Position numbers and translations under genes: made by a program
Notes under the pieces: model-generated
What the model was told of the DNA's origin: nothing
The model's database searches: none
Seen by the model: the letters and a program-made list of their open reading frames with translations, nothing else
NCBI GenBank assembly: GCA_000434935.1
Contig: FR882165.1
Coordinates: 1 to 48,697 of the forward strand
From: Bacteroides sp. CAG:709
GTDB lineage: Bacteria; Bacteroidota; Bacteroidia; Bacteroidales; UBA932
Reading direction: 5' to 3'
Length of the DNA: 48,697 nucleotides
Shown: positions 40,430 to 48,697 of the stretch, in pieces
Layout of the letters: every line of letters begins with the position of its first letter
How positions within the stretch are numbered: position 1 is the first letter of the stretch

Positions 40430-41341
40430 CTACAAACTGCGTGACACCACCCGCTCCATCGCCTCCAGTGAAGGCATGCTTCCGGTTAGTCTAGAATATC
40501 CGGTAAAAGCCTGATACAGAAGCCATTTAAGACCGGGAACGTACTGCGCTCCACCTGCCTGGGCATTGTCCAGAACGGCTCCGGCAAATGCCGGCGTCTT
40601 GTAATTGGCTTCCAGGATGACCTTTCCCGGACGCGGCCATGTGTACCTGTCTTCCCCCTCGAAATCCTCGGCAGTCAGCAGGTCGATTCCGTCCAGCTTC
40701 ATCGGCAGCGTGTAGATGATTAGGTCGCACTCCTTGAAAGCCGCGCGGAAATCAGTCAGCTGGTCCACGATGAAATCATACTCAGGCAGTTCATCGGCGA
40801 TTTTCTGCGCCTTGTCCGCCGTCCTGTTCATCAGCGCGGTATCGAAACCCAACTCCGCTGCTGCAACAGCTGCTGCGCGCCCTGCGCCTCCGCAACCGAC
40901 GACCAGAGCCTGCGGCTTGCGCGAGAACAGCATTGTCAATGCCTGCCTGACATATTGGTGTACCTTGATGTGCGCGGAATCGCCATACTTGGCACTGAAC
41001 TGCTTGACAATCCCCGGCATATAAGCCTCCGCAATGCTGAGGATGATTCCCGTAAAGTCGGAATTGTCAGCCAGAATGCCGTCCGGCGTCTTCACCAGGA
41101 GATTGGTAGCGCCGATTTTCCGGCAGTAGGAGGTGTAGATGTCCGCACGTGCAAAAGCCTGCTCCTTGAACGGTGCAGTCACATTGATACCCTTATATCT
41201 GTCCTCGAAAGCCTTGAAGGATGCCCCGAAATCTGCACCCTCTATAAGGTCATAGTTATATTTCCCCTCATACCCGGCATTGAAAAGAGCCGGCGACAGG
41301 GAAGTGGCGATCGGATCGCCTATGAGTCCGAAACTGTTCAT
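40430..41341 (-). CDS. aroE: Shikimate dehydrogenase
   Basis: An NADPH-dependent enzyme of aromatic amino acid synthesis, 303 residues. The substrate site has TSLSPALFN (Ser14, Ser16), the catalytic pair K59 in NVTAPFKE and D95 in ADNSDFTG. The cofactor loop is VVGCGGAGRAA, followed by MNRTADKA. It is longer than most AroE because about 25 extra residues lie between NSDFTG and the nucleotide-binding loop. Co-directional with the RNA methyltransferase and lysS, but separated from them by a hairpin repeat pair. Another shikimate-pathway gene, aroK, is 4 kb away. Stop codon TAG. Confidence 0.92.
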   Translation of the reverse strand: MNSFGLIGDPIATSLSPALFNAGYEGKYNYDLIEGADFGASFKAFEDRYKGINVTAPFKEQAFARADIYTSYCRKIGATNLLVKTPDGILADNSDFTGIILSIAEAYMPGIVKQFSAKYGDSAHIKVHQYVRQALTMLFSRKPQALVVGCGGAGRAAAVAAAELGFDTALMNRTADKAQKIADELPEYDFIVDQLTDFRAAFKECDLIIYTLPMKLDGIDLLTAEDFEGEDRYTWPRPGKVILEANYKTPAFAGAVLDNAQAGGAQYVPGLKWLLYQAFTGYSRLTGSMPSLEAMERVVSRSL

Positions 41342-41354
41342 TGTCTTTCTCTCT

Positions 41355-41438
41355 TCTCGTGCGTGATTTCCAGGGTTTTACGCACGACAGGTCAATTTTC
41401 GGCCCTCTCGTGCGTGATTCCCTGGTTTTTACGCACGG
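41355..41438. repeat. Tandem pair of near-identical hairpin repeats
   Basis: Two copies with a period of 51 bases. Each has arms CGTGCGT...ACGCACG with 15 bases between. Copy 1 arms are at 41358-41364 and 41380-41386; copy 2 arms at 41409-41415 and 41431-41437. The 15-base centres are GATTTCCAGGGTTTT and GATTCCCTGGTTTTT, and both copies are preceded by CTCT or TTCTC. Their high similarity and position between genes suggest a dispersed REP-like family. Confidence 0.75.
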
Positions 41439-41448
41439 GACCGTAAAC

Positions 41449-42258
41449 CTAGCGACAGGAGTGGCGCTGGCGTACTGCCTCGAACATCAGAATCGCGGAC
41501 GACACCGAAACGTTCAGCGAATCCATGCTGCCAAGCATCGGAATCTTCACATGGGCATCCGCATGCATTCTCCAGAACGTGGAAAGCCCGTCATGCTCCG
41601 TGCCCATCACCAATGCCGTGCCGCACTTCATGTCCGTGTCATAGTACCATGACGAATCCTGAAGCTGTGCAGTGTATATCTTTATATTGTTGTCCTTCAG
41701 CCATTTGAGAGTCTCGCCCGACGTGGCGGTAACCACCTGTCTGGTAAATATGGAACCGAGACTGGCCCGGATGAGGTTCGGGTTATACAAATCCGTAAGC
41801 GGGTCGCAGACCACCACGGCATCAGCATCGGCAGCATCCGCCGTCCGCAGCACAGCGCCGAGATTCCCCGGCTTCTCCACGGACTCCAGCACCACCACCA
41901 GGGGATTCTCACGGAGCCGCACATCTTTCAATGTCTTTTCAATGATTTCCACTTCGGCAATGACGCCCTCCGTTCCGCTCCGGTATGCTATTTTCTCGTA
42001 AACCGGCCTCGATACCTCATATAAGGTGCAATGTTCTCCGCACAGTCCTGCGATGTCATCCAACTCGCGGCCGGATATGATGTCTGGGCAAGCGAAAAGG
42101 GCTTTGACCTTGTAACCCGCATCGATACAATGCATTATCTCCAGTCTGCCCTCCACTATAAAAAGAGCGTTCTCGCGCCGGGTACGAGATTTTTCCCCAA
42201 GCGCGAGAAGCATCTTGATCTTAGGATTCTGAGCAGAAGTGATAGTCTCTCTCCTCAT
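41449..42258 (-). CDS. TrmH/SpoU-family RNA 2'-O-methyltransferase
   Basis: 269 residues. The N-terminal part (about 1-100) looks like the SpoU substrate-binding domain ('LFIVEGRLEIMHCIDAGYKVKALFACPD'). The C-terminal SPOUT domain carries motif 1 EKPGNLGAVLRTADA, motif 2 LVMGTEHDGLS and motif 3 IPMLGSMDSLNVSVSSAILMFE, where the knotted SAM site forms. It should methylate ribose in rRNA or tRNA; the target cannot be told from the sequence. It starts 5 bases after lysS on the same strand. Confidence 0.92.
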   Translation of the reverse strand: MRRETITSAQNPKIKMLLALGEKSRTRRENALFIVEGRLEIMHCIDAGYKVKALFACPDIISGRELDDIAGLCGEHCTLYEVSRPVYEKIAYRSGTEGVIAEVEIIEKTLKDVRLRENPLVVVLESVEKPGNLGAVLRTADAADADAVVVCDPLTDLYNPNLIRASLGSIFTRQVVTATSGETLKWLKDNNIKIYTAQLQDSSWYYDTDMKCGTALVMGTEHDGLSTFWRMHADAHVKIPMLGSMDSLNVSVSSAILMFEAVRQRHSCR

Positions 42259-42263
42259 CCTGA

Positions 42264-43823
42264 TTATGCGTTATTCTCTTCTGAATCTTTCTCTTCAGCC
42301 TGCTTTGACGGCATCTTCTCCGGACGCATCTGCGGGAAGAAGAGCACATCCTGGATGGTAGTGTTGCCAGTCATGAGCATTGTAAGACGGTCGATACCCA
42401 TTCCGAGACCGGAAGTAGGAGGCATACCGTATTCGAGAGCGCGGAGGAAGTCATAATCAATGAACATTGCCTCGTCATCTCCATTGCTCTTCAGCTTGGC
42501 CTGCTCCTCGAAACGCTCCCTCTGGTCGATAGGGTCGTTCAACTCAGAATAAGCATTGGCAAGCTCATGGCCGCATACGAACAGCTCGAAACGCTCCGTA
42601 AGGGTAGGGTCGTTCCTGTGTCTCTTGGTGAGCGGCGACATTTCCACCGGATAATCGGTAACGAAAGTCGGCTGAACGAAATGCTTCTCGCAATATTCAC
42701 CGAAGATGGCGTCGATCAGCTTGCCCACGCCCATTGTCGGCTCGATTTCCACATTGAGCTTCTTGCAAGTCTCGCGGAGCTGGTCCACGTCCATGCCCTT
42801 CACGTCCACACCTGCATATTCCTTGATGGCGTCGAGTATACCGATTTTCTTGTAAGGAGCCTTGAAGTCGATTTCCACGCCTTCATTCATCACTGTGGTC
42901 TTTCCGTAAAGGTTCATCGCGATCTTTTCGAGAAGGTTCTCGATGAACTCCATCATCCAGATGTAATCCTTGTATGCCACGTAGATTTCCATACATGTAA
43001 ACTCCGGATTATGGGTCTTGTCCATACCCTCGTTACGGAAATCCTTGGCGAACTCATACACGCCGTCATAACCGCCGACGATGAGTCTCTTCAAGTAAAG
43101 CTCATTCGCAATACGCAGATACAGAGGAATGTCCAATGCGTTGTGGTGAGTGATGAACGGTCTTGCCGTAGCACCGCCCGGAATCGACTGGAGAATAGGG
43201 GTCTCCACTTCCAGACATCCTGCATTGTTGAAATACTCGCGCATTGTCGCGATAATCTTCGCTCTCTTGATGAATGTGTCCTTCACCTGAGGATTCACGA
43301 TGAGATCCACATATCTCTGTCTGTATCTGAGCTCCGGATCGGTGAAAGCGTCATGCACCTTGCCGTCAGCCTCCTTCACGATAGGAAGAACTTTCAATGA
43401 TTTGCTGAGGAGTGTGAGCTCCTTGGCATGTACCGTGAGCTGTCCTGTCTGCGTGTGGAACGCGAAACCCTTGATACCCACCACGTCACCGATGTCGAGA
43501 AGCTTCTTGAATACGGTGTTGTACATGGTCTTGTCCTCACCGGGGCAGATTTCATCACGTTTCACGTAAACCTGTATTCTTCCTGTGGAATCCTGAAGCT
43601 CCATGAAAGACGCCGCTCCCATGATTCTCCTGGACATGATCCTACCTGCAATACATACGTCCTGGAAATTGCCTTTTTCCGGATCATACTCAGCCTCAAT
43701 GACTTTCGCTGTCGCGTTCACCGGGTACAATGGTGCCGGATAAGGTTCGATTCCCAACTCCCTGAGTTTGTCGAGGGACTGTCTTCTGATGAGTTCCTGC
43801 TCGCTCAATTCCAAATTTGCCAT
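42264..43823 (-). CDS. lysS: Lysyl-tRNA synthetase (class II)
   Basis: Charges tRNA-Lys; 519 residues. The N-terminal OB fold (about 55-165) comes first, then the class II core with GGATARPFITHHN, the FRNEG of motif 2 and GLGMGIDRLTMLMT of motif 3. The C-terminus is acidic and charged. The ATG at 43823 (MANLELSEQEL) is preferred to an in-frame TTG at 43847. First gene of the lysS-methyltransferase-(aroE) run, divergent from recJ. Confidence 0.98.
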   Translation of the reverse strand: MANLELSEQELIRRQSLDKLRELGIEPYPAPLYPVNATAKVIEAEYDPEKGNFQDVCIAGRIMSRRIMGAASFMELQDSTGRIQVYVKRDEICPGEDKTMYNTVFKKLLDIGDVVGIKGFAFHTQTGQLTVHAKELTLLSKSLKVLPIVKEADGKVHDAFTDPELRYRQRYVDLIVNPQVKDTFIKRAKIIATMREYFNNAGCLEVETPILQSIPGGATARPFITHHNALDIPLYLRIANELYLKRLIVGGYDGVYEFAKDFRNEGMDKTHNPEFTCMEIYVAYKDYIWMMEFIENLLEKIAMNLYGKTTVMNEGVEIDFKAPYKKIGILDAIKEYAGVDVKGMDVDQLRETCKKLNVEIEPTMGVGKLIDAIFGEYCEKHFVQPTFVTDYPVEMSPLTKRHRNDPTLTERFELFVCGHELANAYSELNDPIDQRERFEEQAKLKSNGDDEAMFIDYDFLRALEYGMPPTSGLGMGIDRLTMLMTGNTTIQDVLFFPQMRPEKMPSKQAEEKDSEENNA

Positions 43824-43935
43824 ATTTTTGTCAATCTTTTTGTTCAATGAAAACGGGCCATGGCGTCGTCAGTTGCCAATTTTGGCCGCATCTACAAAAA
43901 TAGCACTTTTAATTCTAAAATTGAAATAAATAAGG

Positions 43936-43943
43936 TATCTTTG
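43936..43943 (+). promoter_or_regulatory. -7 promoter element of recJ
   Basis: TATCTTTG matches the Bacteroidetes -7 box. Transcription would start about 6 bases after it, almost at the ATG (43950), implying a leaderless or nearly leaderless message. No good -33 was found. Confidence 0.5.
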
Positions 43944-43949
43944 TATGCT

Positions 43950-45683
43950 ATGGCTAAAGAACGAGAATGGACTTTGCGTGCTCCGGCGGATCCGGAGAAT
44001 GTGGCACAGCTCTCCGCGGAGCTGGGCGTGGACCCTGTTTTGGCATCATTGCTCATAAACAGGGGCGTCAGGACTTTCGAAGAAGCGCGTTCATTTTTCC
44101 GTCCAAGCCTTTCTGCGCTGCATGACCCTTTCCTCATGAAGGATATGGACAAGGCGGTCGCCAGACTCGAAAAAGCAATCTCCGGGAAAGAGAAGATATT
44201 GGTTTATGGAGACTACGATGTGGACGGTACTACAGCCGTAGCATTGGTCTATTCATTCATAAGGAAGCTGACGCCTTTGGTGGATTTCTATATCCCTGAC
44301 CGCTATGACGAAGGTTACGGCGTGTCCAGGAAGGGACTCGACTGGGCCTCGGCCAATGACGTGAAGCTCGTAATCACACTGGATTGCGGCATCAAGGCCA
44401 TTGACAAGGTAGCCTACGCTGCTGACAAAGGCATTGACATGATCATCTGCGACCATCATCTTCCGGAGGAAGAACTTCCGGCTGCCGCGGCGGTGCTGGA
44501 TCCCAAGCGCGAGGATTGCAACTATCCTTTCGATGATTTGTCCGGCTGCGGTGTCGGGTTCAAGCTGGTGCAGGCCTATTCAATGCACAACAACATTGAT
44601 TTCGAGACACTTCTCCCGTTGCTGGACCTGCTGGTCGTCAGCATTGCATCGGATCTTGTGACCGTGGTGGGGGAGAACAGGGTGCTCGCGCATTTCGGTC
44701 TGAAACGGCTGAATGAGCAGCCGCGCATCGGCCTGCAGGCGATGATCAGTCTCGCGAATCTGGAGCCGGGACACATTTCCATCGACGATATCGTGTTCAA
44801 GATCGGTCCGAGAATCAATGCTGCCGGACGTATGGAGTCCGGTCGTCTGGCGGTGGAACTGCTTACTGCTGAGGATGCTGCGACTGCGATGACCATCGGC
44901 ACGAAGATTAATGACAACAATAACGAGCGCAAGAGCATTGACCGTGAAATCACGAAAGAGGCACTGGACATGGTACAGAACGGGTCTTGTCTTTCGTCAG
45001 AAAATGCCGTCATCGTCTATGGCCCGGACTGGAACAAGGGCGTGGTGGGCATCGTCGCTTCCCGTCTCGTGGAGGCTTATTATAAACCGACTTTCGTCCT
45101 TACGAATTCCAATGGTTTCGTGACAGGCTCTGCCAGAAGCGTCCGTGGATTCGACTTGTATGAGGCCATCAGCAGCTGCGCCGACCTTCTGGAAAATTAC
45201 GGCGGACATATCTATGCTGCCGGCCTTACCATGCGCGAGGAGAATCTTCCGGAGTTTGCCAGACGTATCGAAAAGTATGTAGGTGAGCACATTACGTGTG
45301 TGATGGCCACCCCTGTCATAGATGTGGACTCGGAAATTAACTTCTCGCAGATAACCCCGAAATTCTTCCGCGTGCTGAAACAGTTCCAGCCTTTCGGACC
45401 GGGCAACAGCTCGCCGGTTTTCCTGACCAAGAATGTCTATGATGACGGAAACGGCAGGAAGGTGGGCCCGGGAGGACAGCATCTGAAACTGGAACTCATC
45501 CAGGAATCACAGCCATATCACCAGGTATCGGCGATCGCGTTCAACATGGCAGACTATTTCGACCATATCCGCAACGGCAATCCGATCGATGTCTGCTACA
45601 GCATTGTCGAGAACTATTATCGTGGAAACTCCACTATCCAATTAAGAATCAAGGATATGCGCGAGCGCGATGATCTCATCTGA
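43950..45683 (+). CDS. recJ: Single-stranded-DNA-specific exonuclease RecJ
   Basis: A 5'-3' ssDNA exonuclease of recombination and repair, 577 residues. The DHH phosphoesterase motifs are D88, D90 and D92 in YGDYDVDG, plus LDCGI and CDHHLP. The DHHA1 part has GPRINAAGRMESGRLAVEL and GGHIYAAGLTM, and a C-terminal OB domain follows. The ATG at 43950 (MAKEREWTLR) is used. An in-frame ATG at 43860 gives a non-conserved extension that would start upstream of the promoter-like TATCTTTG. Its 3' end overlaps the convergent aroK by 42 bases. Confidence 0.95.
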   Translation: MAKEREWTLRAPADPENVAQLSAELGVDPVLASLLINRGVRTFEEARSFFRPSLSALHDPFLMKDMDKAVARLEKAISGKEKILVYGDYDVDGTTAVALVYSFIRKLTPLVDFYIPDRYDEGYGVSRKGLDWASANDVKLVITLDCGIKAIDKVAYAADKGIDMIICDHHLPEEELPAAAAVLDPKREDCNYPFDDLSGCGVGFKLVQAYSMHNNIDFETLLPLLDLLVVSIASDLVTVVGENRVLAHFGLKRLNEQPRIGLQAMISLANLEPGHISIDDIVFKIGPRINAAGRMESGRLAVELLTAEDAATAMTIGTKINDNNNERKSIDREITKEALDMVQNGSCLSSENAVIVYGPDWNKGVVGIVASRLVEAYYKPTFVLTNSNGFVTGSARSVRGFDLYEAISSCADLLENYGGHIYAAGLTMREENLPEFARRIEKYVGEHITCVMATPVIDVDSEINFSQITPKFFRVLKQFQPFGPGNSSPVFLTKNVYDDGNGRKVGPGGQHLKLELIQESQPYHQVSAIAFNMADYFDHIRNGNPIDVCYSIVENYYRGNSTIQLRIKDMRERDDLI

Positions 45684-46172
45684 TACCGTGTCGTAATCTT
45701 TTCCGTCAATATCCAGAATTATATGAGCGGTCCTCCCGTATGTGGATTCGCGCTGTGACATCAGTTCCCCGATGCGCCGGCGCAGCGTTTCGCTGTCAGG
45801 ATTTCCGTCCAGCATCGGCCTGTCTCCGGGCCAATTGGTCAGGTTGAACACTAGTGTGTCAATGCCGGCTTTCAGATAGACGCACTCCGTCCGTTCATGA
45901 ACCATCGTCGCAGCAGATGCCGAGGTCAATGTTCCCCCGCCCAGAGCAAGGACCATATCTCCCTCTTTTTCAATGACTTCGCCTAATGCCGCTGTCTCAA
46001 TCCGCCGGAACCCGGCTTCCCCGTTTTCGGTGAAAATCCGACGGACTGAACGGCCTTCGTGCTCTTCTATCCATGTGTCCAGGTCAATGAATTTGAATCC
46101 CAGCTTTTCGCTGAGAATCTTGCCGATGCAGCTTTTGCCGCACCCCATGAACCCGGTCAATGAAATTATCAT
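45642..46172 (-). CDS. aroK: Shikimate kinase
   Basis: ATP-dependent phosphorylation of shikimate, 176 residues. It has Walker A GFMGCGKS (7-14), the shikimate-binding DLDTWIEE and FRRIE, and the GGGT loop of the substrate site. The lid motif RPML is visible after WPGD. The start overlaps the parC stop by 4 bases (ATGA), so the two are translationally coupled. The 3' end overlaps recJ on the other strand by 42 bases. Confidence 0.95.
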   Translation of the reverse strand: MIISLTGFMGCGKSCIGKILSEKLGFKFIDLDTWIEEHEGRSVRRIFTENGEAGFRRIETAALGEVIEKEGDMVLALGGGTLTSASAATMVHERTECVYLKAGIDTLVFNLTNWPGDRPMLDGNPDSETLRRRIGELMSQRESTYGRTAHIILDIDGKDYDTVSDEIIALAHILDS

Positions 46173-48697
46173 AAGTCGAAAAGATTCGGTTCGTCGGCGT
46201 CATCGCTGTCAGGATCCGGTTCGCCAAGGTCTCCGTGAGTCTCCTCACCTTCACCGGTAGGCTGGTACATTGATTCAGGGCTGAATGTCTCGTCATCAGG
46301 AATATCTTCAGGTCCCAACGATATTATCTCACCTGGTTTTGCACCCTCCTCTTCATCATCTTCCGGCTTGTGGAGAGGCTCGATGAATTCTACTTTCAGG
46401 ATATCATACCTGTGGCATCTGTTACCCTTGGCCGTGATACCCTTCTTGGCGATAAACTCCTCTGCATCAAACTTTTCAGGCTCCCTATGCTCCTGTCTTC
46501 CGGTGAACGTCACCATGAACTGCGGATGCTTGTCCGCACTGAAGTCAGCAAGGTATGCGCCCCTGTTGTCAGCGATGAACGATGCAGGTGAATTGTCACT
46601 TGGCGGGAACGAGAATCTCTTTATGTAGAAGTTCTCACCGTCATAGTACAATGCCGCATAGACCTTGTTCTCATCGTATTTTTCGATGAGGAGCAAATCA
46701 CCCTGATAGCGGTTGCTCAGGTCGTATGATGTCGTATAGTATGTTCCGTCCTTGAATACGGCTATAATCTTGTCGTTTCCGCTGAACTCTCCGAGCAGCA
46801 TTCCGCGTCCGTCCTCGTTAAGCCTCTGGACATCAGTGTCGAACCAGATGGACTTGCCGCCGATGGTGGAGATTCCCTTGGCCCTTAATGAAATCTTCTG
46901 GATGGCGTTCTTGGTGACGAGGTTACCCCTGGAAATCTTGCCCTTGATGGCAAGCTCCGAGAAGTCATATTCCATGTTCAGCTTCTTGAGCTTCGGTCTT
47001 GCACGGAAATAAATCTTCACTGTCTCTGCCTCGCCGTTGTGGTTTACGGAGAACCATAAGATGTTCGAGCCTGGCTTGCCCTGGGTGATATCGTATTCCT
47101 TGTCCCTGGTCACGCTGGTGATGGCAAATCTCTTCGCATAGTAGACTGTACTCTTGCCGTCGCGGTAGATGACATTGTAAATCGTCCTGCTGTCGCCCCT
47201 GTTGAAAATTCCCACATAGAGCAGATTCGTCGCGAAGAATGCCTTGTCAGAGACTTTGGTGATGAGATATTTGCCGTCCTTGCCGATGACAATGATTTCC
47301 GACATGTCGGAGCAGTCGCAGAGATACTCGCCCTCGTCCTTTTTCAGTCCGATACCTACGAAACCAGTCTCCAGATTTGCATAGAGCTTGGCATTGTTGC
47401 TGACCACCTTGGTCGCGGTAATGGTCTCGAAATCAGTGATTTCGGTGCGCCTAGGGAAGTCTTTGCCGTACTTGGTCTTGATGTTCTGGAAGAACTTTAT
47501 GGTGTATTCCGTGATATGCTCGATATTGTCCTTTACGACATTCAGCTCTTTCTCGATGTCAAGTATTTTCTGGTCAATGACTTTTGTGTCGAACTTGGAA
47601 ATCTTCCTGACAGGTTTCTCCACAAGCTTCAGGATGTCGTCCATGGTTATCTTGCGGATGAGCTGACCCTGAAACTCGCACATTCTCTTGAATACGTCCT
47701 TGATCTGCGCTTCCCAGGTCTTCTGGTCCTCTTCCAGGATCTTGTACACCCTGTTCTCGAAGAATATTTTTTCGAGGGAGGTGTAGTGCCAGCTGTCTTC
47801 AAGTTCGTTCTTCTTGATTTCCAGCTGTTTCTTCAGCAAGTCGCGGGTGTGTTCCGTATCGTAGATGAGAATGTCGTCCACGCTGAGGAACTGCGGTTTG
47901 TTGTCCTTGATGACGCAGGCGTTCGGGGCAATGTTCGTCTCGCAATCCGTGAAGGCATAGAGTGCATCTATGGTCTTGTCCGGGGAAACGTCATTCGGAA
48001 GATGGATGACAAGATCTGCCGTGTCGGTAGTCATATCTTCGATCTTCTTGATTTTTATCTTGCCCTTGTCCTTGGCTTTCAATATGGAATCGACCAGAAC
48101 GTGAGTCGTCTTGCCGTAAGGTATTTCCTTGATGGCCAGAGTGTTCTTGTCTATTTTCTCAATCTTCGCCCTGACTTTCACGCTTCCGCCGCGCTGTCCC
48201 TTCATGTATTTGGAGCAGTCTGCGTAACCTCCGGTAGGGAAGTCCGGCAACAGCTCGAATTCTTTTCCCTGGAGGTATGCTATGGAAGCATCGATAAGTT
48301 CATTGAAGTTATGAGGCAATATCTTGGATGCCATACCGACAGCGATGCCCTCTGTGCCTTGAGCCAGCAGGAGAGGGAATCTTACCGGCAGCTCCACCGG
48401 CTCCTGGTTCCTTCCGTCGTATGATGTCATCCACTCCGTAATCTTCGGGTCGAAAATAACGTCCTTGGCGAATTTGCTCAGTCTGGCCTCGATATATCGT
48501 CCTGCAGCATTCGGGTCGCCGGTGAGAATGTTACCCCAGTTACCCTGACAGTCAATGGCATAGCCCTTCTGCCCCAGCTGTACGAGAGCTCCAAGTATGG
48601 AAGCGTCTCCATGCGGATGGAAATGCATGGCTTCACCGACGATACCTGCCACCTTGCTGTATGCGCCCGTGTCGTGCTCGTACATGGCGTGCAGCAC
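46169..48697 (-). CDS. parC: DNA topoisomerase IV subunit A, 5'-truncated by the window edge
   Basis: 842 codons are visible; the true start lies beyond the right edge, with probably some 45-60 residues missing. It shows HFHPHGDASI (the quinolone-resistance region), QGNWGNILTGD and the active-site Tyr in GRYIEARLSKFA (residue 68 of the visible part). After the cleavage domain comes a long coiled-coil stretch and a six-bladed C-terminal DNA-wrapping domain, then an acidic, disordered tail (EDDEEEGAKPG ... DDADEPNLFDL). The context, the motif pattern and the weak similarity to the GyrA-box wrap support ParC rather than GyrA. aroK follows with a 4-base overlap. Confidence 0.9.
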   Translation of the reverse strand: MLHAMYEHDTGAYSKVAGIVGEAMHFHPHGDASILGALVQLGQKGYAIDCQGNWGNILTGDPNAAGRYIEARLSKFAKDVIFDPKITEWMTSYDGRNQEPVELPVRFPLLLAQGTEGIAVGMASKILPHNFNELIDASIAYLQGKEFELLPDFPTGGYADCSKYMKGQRGGSVKVRAKIEKIDKNTLAIKEIPYGKTTHVLVDSILKAKDKGKIKIKKIEDMTTDTADLVIHLPNDVSPDKTIDALYAFTDCETNIAPNACVIKDNKPQFLSVDDILIYDTEHTRDLLKKQLEIKKNELEDSWHYTSLEKIFFENRVYKILEEDQKTWEAQIKDVFKRMCEFQGQLIRKITMDDILKLVEKPVRKISKFDTKVIDQKILDIEKELNVVKDNIEHITEYTIKFFQNIKTKYGKDFPRRTEITDFETITATKVVSNNAKLYANLETGFVGIGLKKDEGEYLCDCSDMSEIIVIGKDGKYLITKVSDKAFFATNLLYVGIFNRGDSRTIYNVIYRDGKSTVYYAKRFAITSVTRDKEYDITQGKPGSNILWFSVNHNGEAETVKIYFRARPKLKKLNMEYDFSELAIKGKISRGNLVTKNAIQKISLRAKGISTIGGKSIWFDTDVQRLNEDGRGMLLGEFSGNDKIIAVFKDGTYYTTSYDLSNRYQGDLLLIEKYDENKVYAALYYDGENFYIKRFSFPPSDNSPASFIADNRGAYLADFSADKHPQFMVTFTGRQEHREPEKFDAEEFIAKKGITAKGNRCHRYDILKVEFIEPLHKPEDDEEEGAKPGEIISLGPEDIPDDETFSPESMYQPTGEGEETHGDLGEPDPDSDDADEPNLFDL

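Noticed and set aside
41355..41438. CRISPR array
   Set aside because: Only two copies, each itself a hairpin, with no spacer series and no cas genes nearby.
47516..48424. Long + strand open frame opposite parC
   Set aside because: It lies wholly inside a conserved topoisomerase gene and shows no domain or start signal of its own.

Overview
The window looks like a chromosomal segment of a Bacteroidales bacterium with roughly 50% GC. Supporting signs are a SusC/SusD glycan-uptake operon with a FecI/FecR-type sigma/anti-sigma pair, BACON and carboxypeptidase-regulatory-like domains, lipoproteins, few clear Shine-Dalgarno sequences, and promoters of the Bacteroidetes type (TAnnTTTG at -7, in one case with TTTG at -33, 19 bases upstream). 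A genus cannot be fixed from the sequence alone; a Rikenellaceae-like or related gut lineage is a guess.

Region 1 (1-3.9 kb): a small lipoprotein gene, a YwqG-like (DUF1963) gene followed by a Fur-family metalloregulator, a cluster of extragenic palindromes, and a divergent Zn/Cd/Pb P-type ATPase. The regulator and the pump suggest a metal-homeostasis module.

Region 2 (3.9-20.7 kb): a polysaccharide utilization locus (PUL), all on the + strand and tightly spaced. In order it encodes a BACON/beta-helix surface lipoprotein, an ECF sigma factor, a FecR anti-sigma factor, a SusC receptor, a SusD lipoprotein, an endonuclease/exonuclease/phosphatase-fold lipoprotein, a very large GH89-GH3 fusion, a GH20 hexosaminidase and an aldo-keto reductase. 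GH89 (alpha-N-acetylglucosaminidase) with GH20 (beta-hexosaminidase) points to N-acetylglucosamine-capped host-type glycans such as mucin O-glycans or glycosaminoglycan-like chains. The SusC gene carries an in-frame TAG at codon 245, so this copy of the importer appears broken, or the base is a variant or assembly error. Two tandem paralogous MFS transporters lie convergently after the PUL.

Region 3 (23.5-38.4 kb): dxs, then the transcription/translation supercluster: tRNA-Thr(TGT), tRNA-Tyr(GTA), tRNA-Gly(TCC), tRNA-Thr(GGT), tuf, tRNA-Trp(CCA), secE, nusG, rplK, rplA, rplJ, rplL, rpoB, rpoC. The tRNA order before tuf is the same as thrU-tyrU-glyT-thrT-tufB of E. coli. Strong hairpins with T-runs follow tuf, rplL and rpoC; those after tuf and rplL sit inside the cluster and probably act as attenuators.

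Region 4 (38.4-48.7 kb): housekeeping genes, mostly on the - strand: purA, ssb, aroE, a SpoU-type RNA methyltransferase, lysS, then recJ (+), aroK and a 5'-truncated parC that runs off the right edge. A tandem pair of near-identical hairpin repeats lies between aroE and the methyltransferase gene. No gene-free stretch exceeds 300 bases. I saw no insertion sequence, prophage, CRISPR array or replication origin. The most unusual items are the GH89-GH3 fusion, the nonsense codon in SusC, the tandem hairpin repeats, and the attenuator-like hairpins inside the ribosomal/RNA polymerase cluster.
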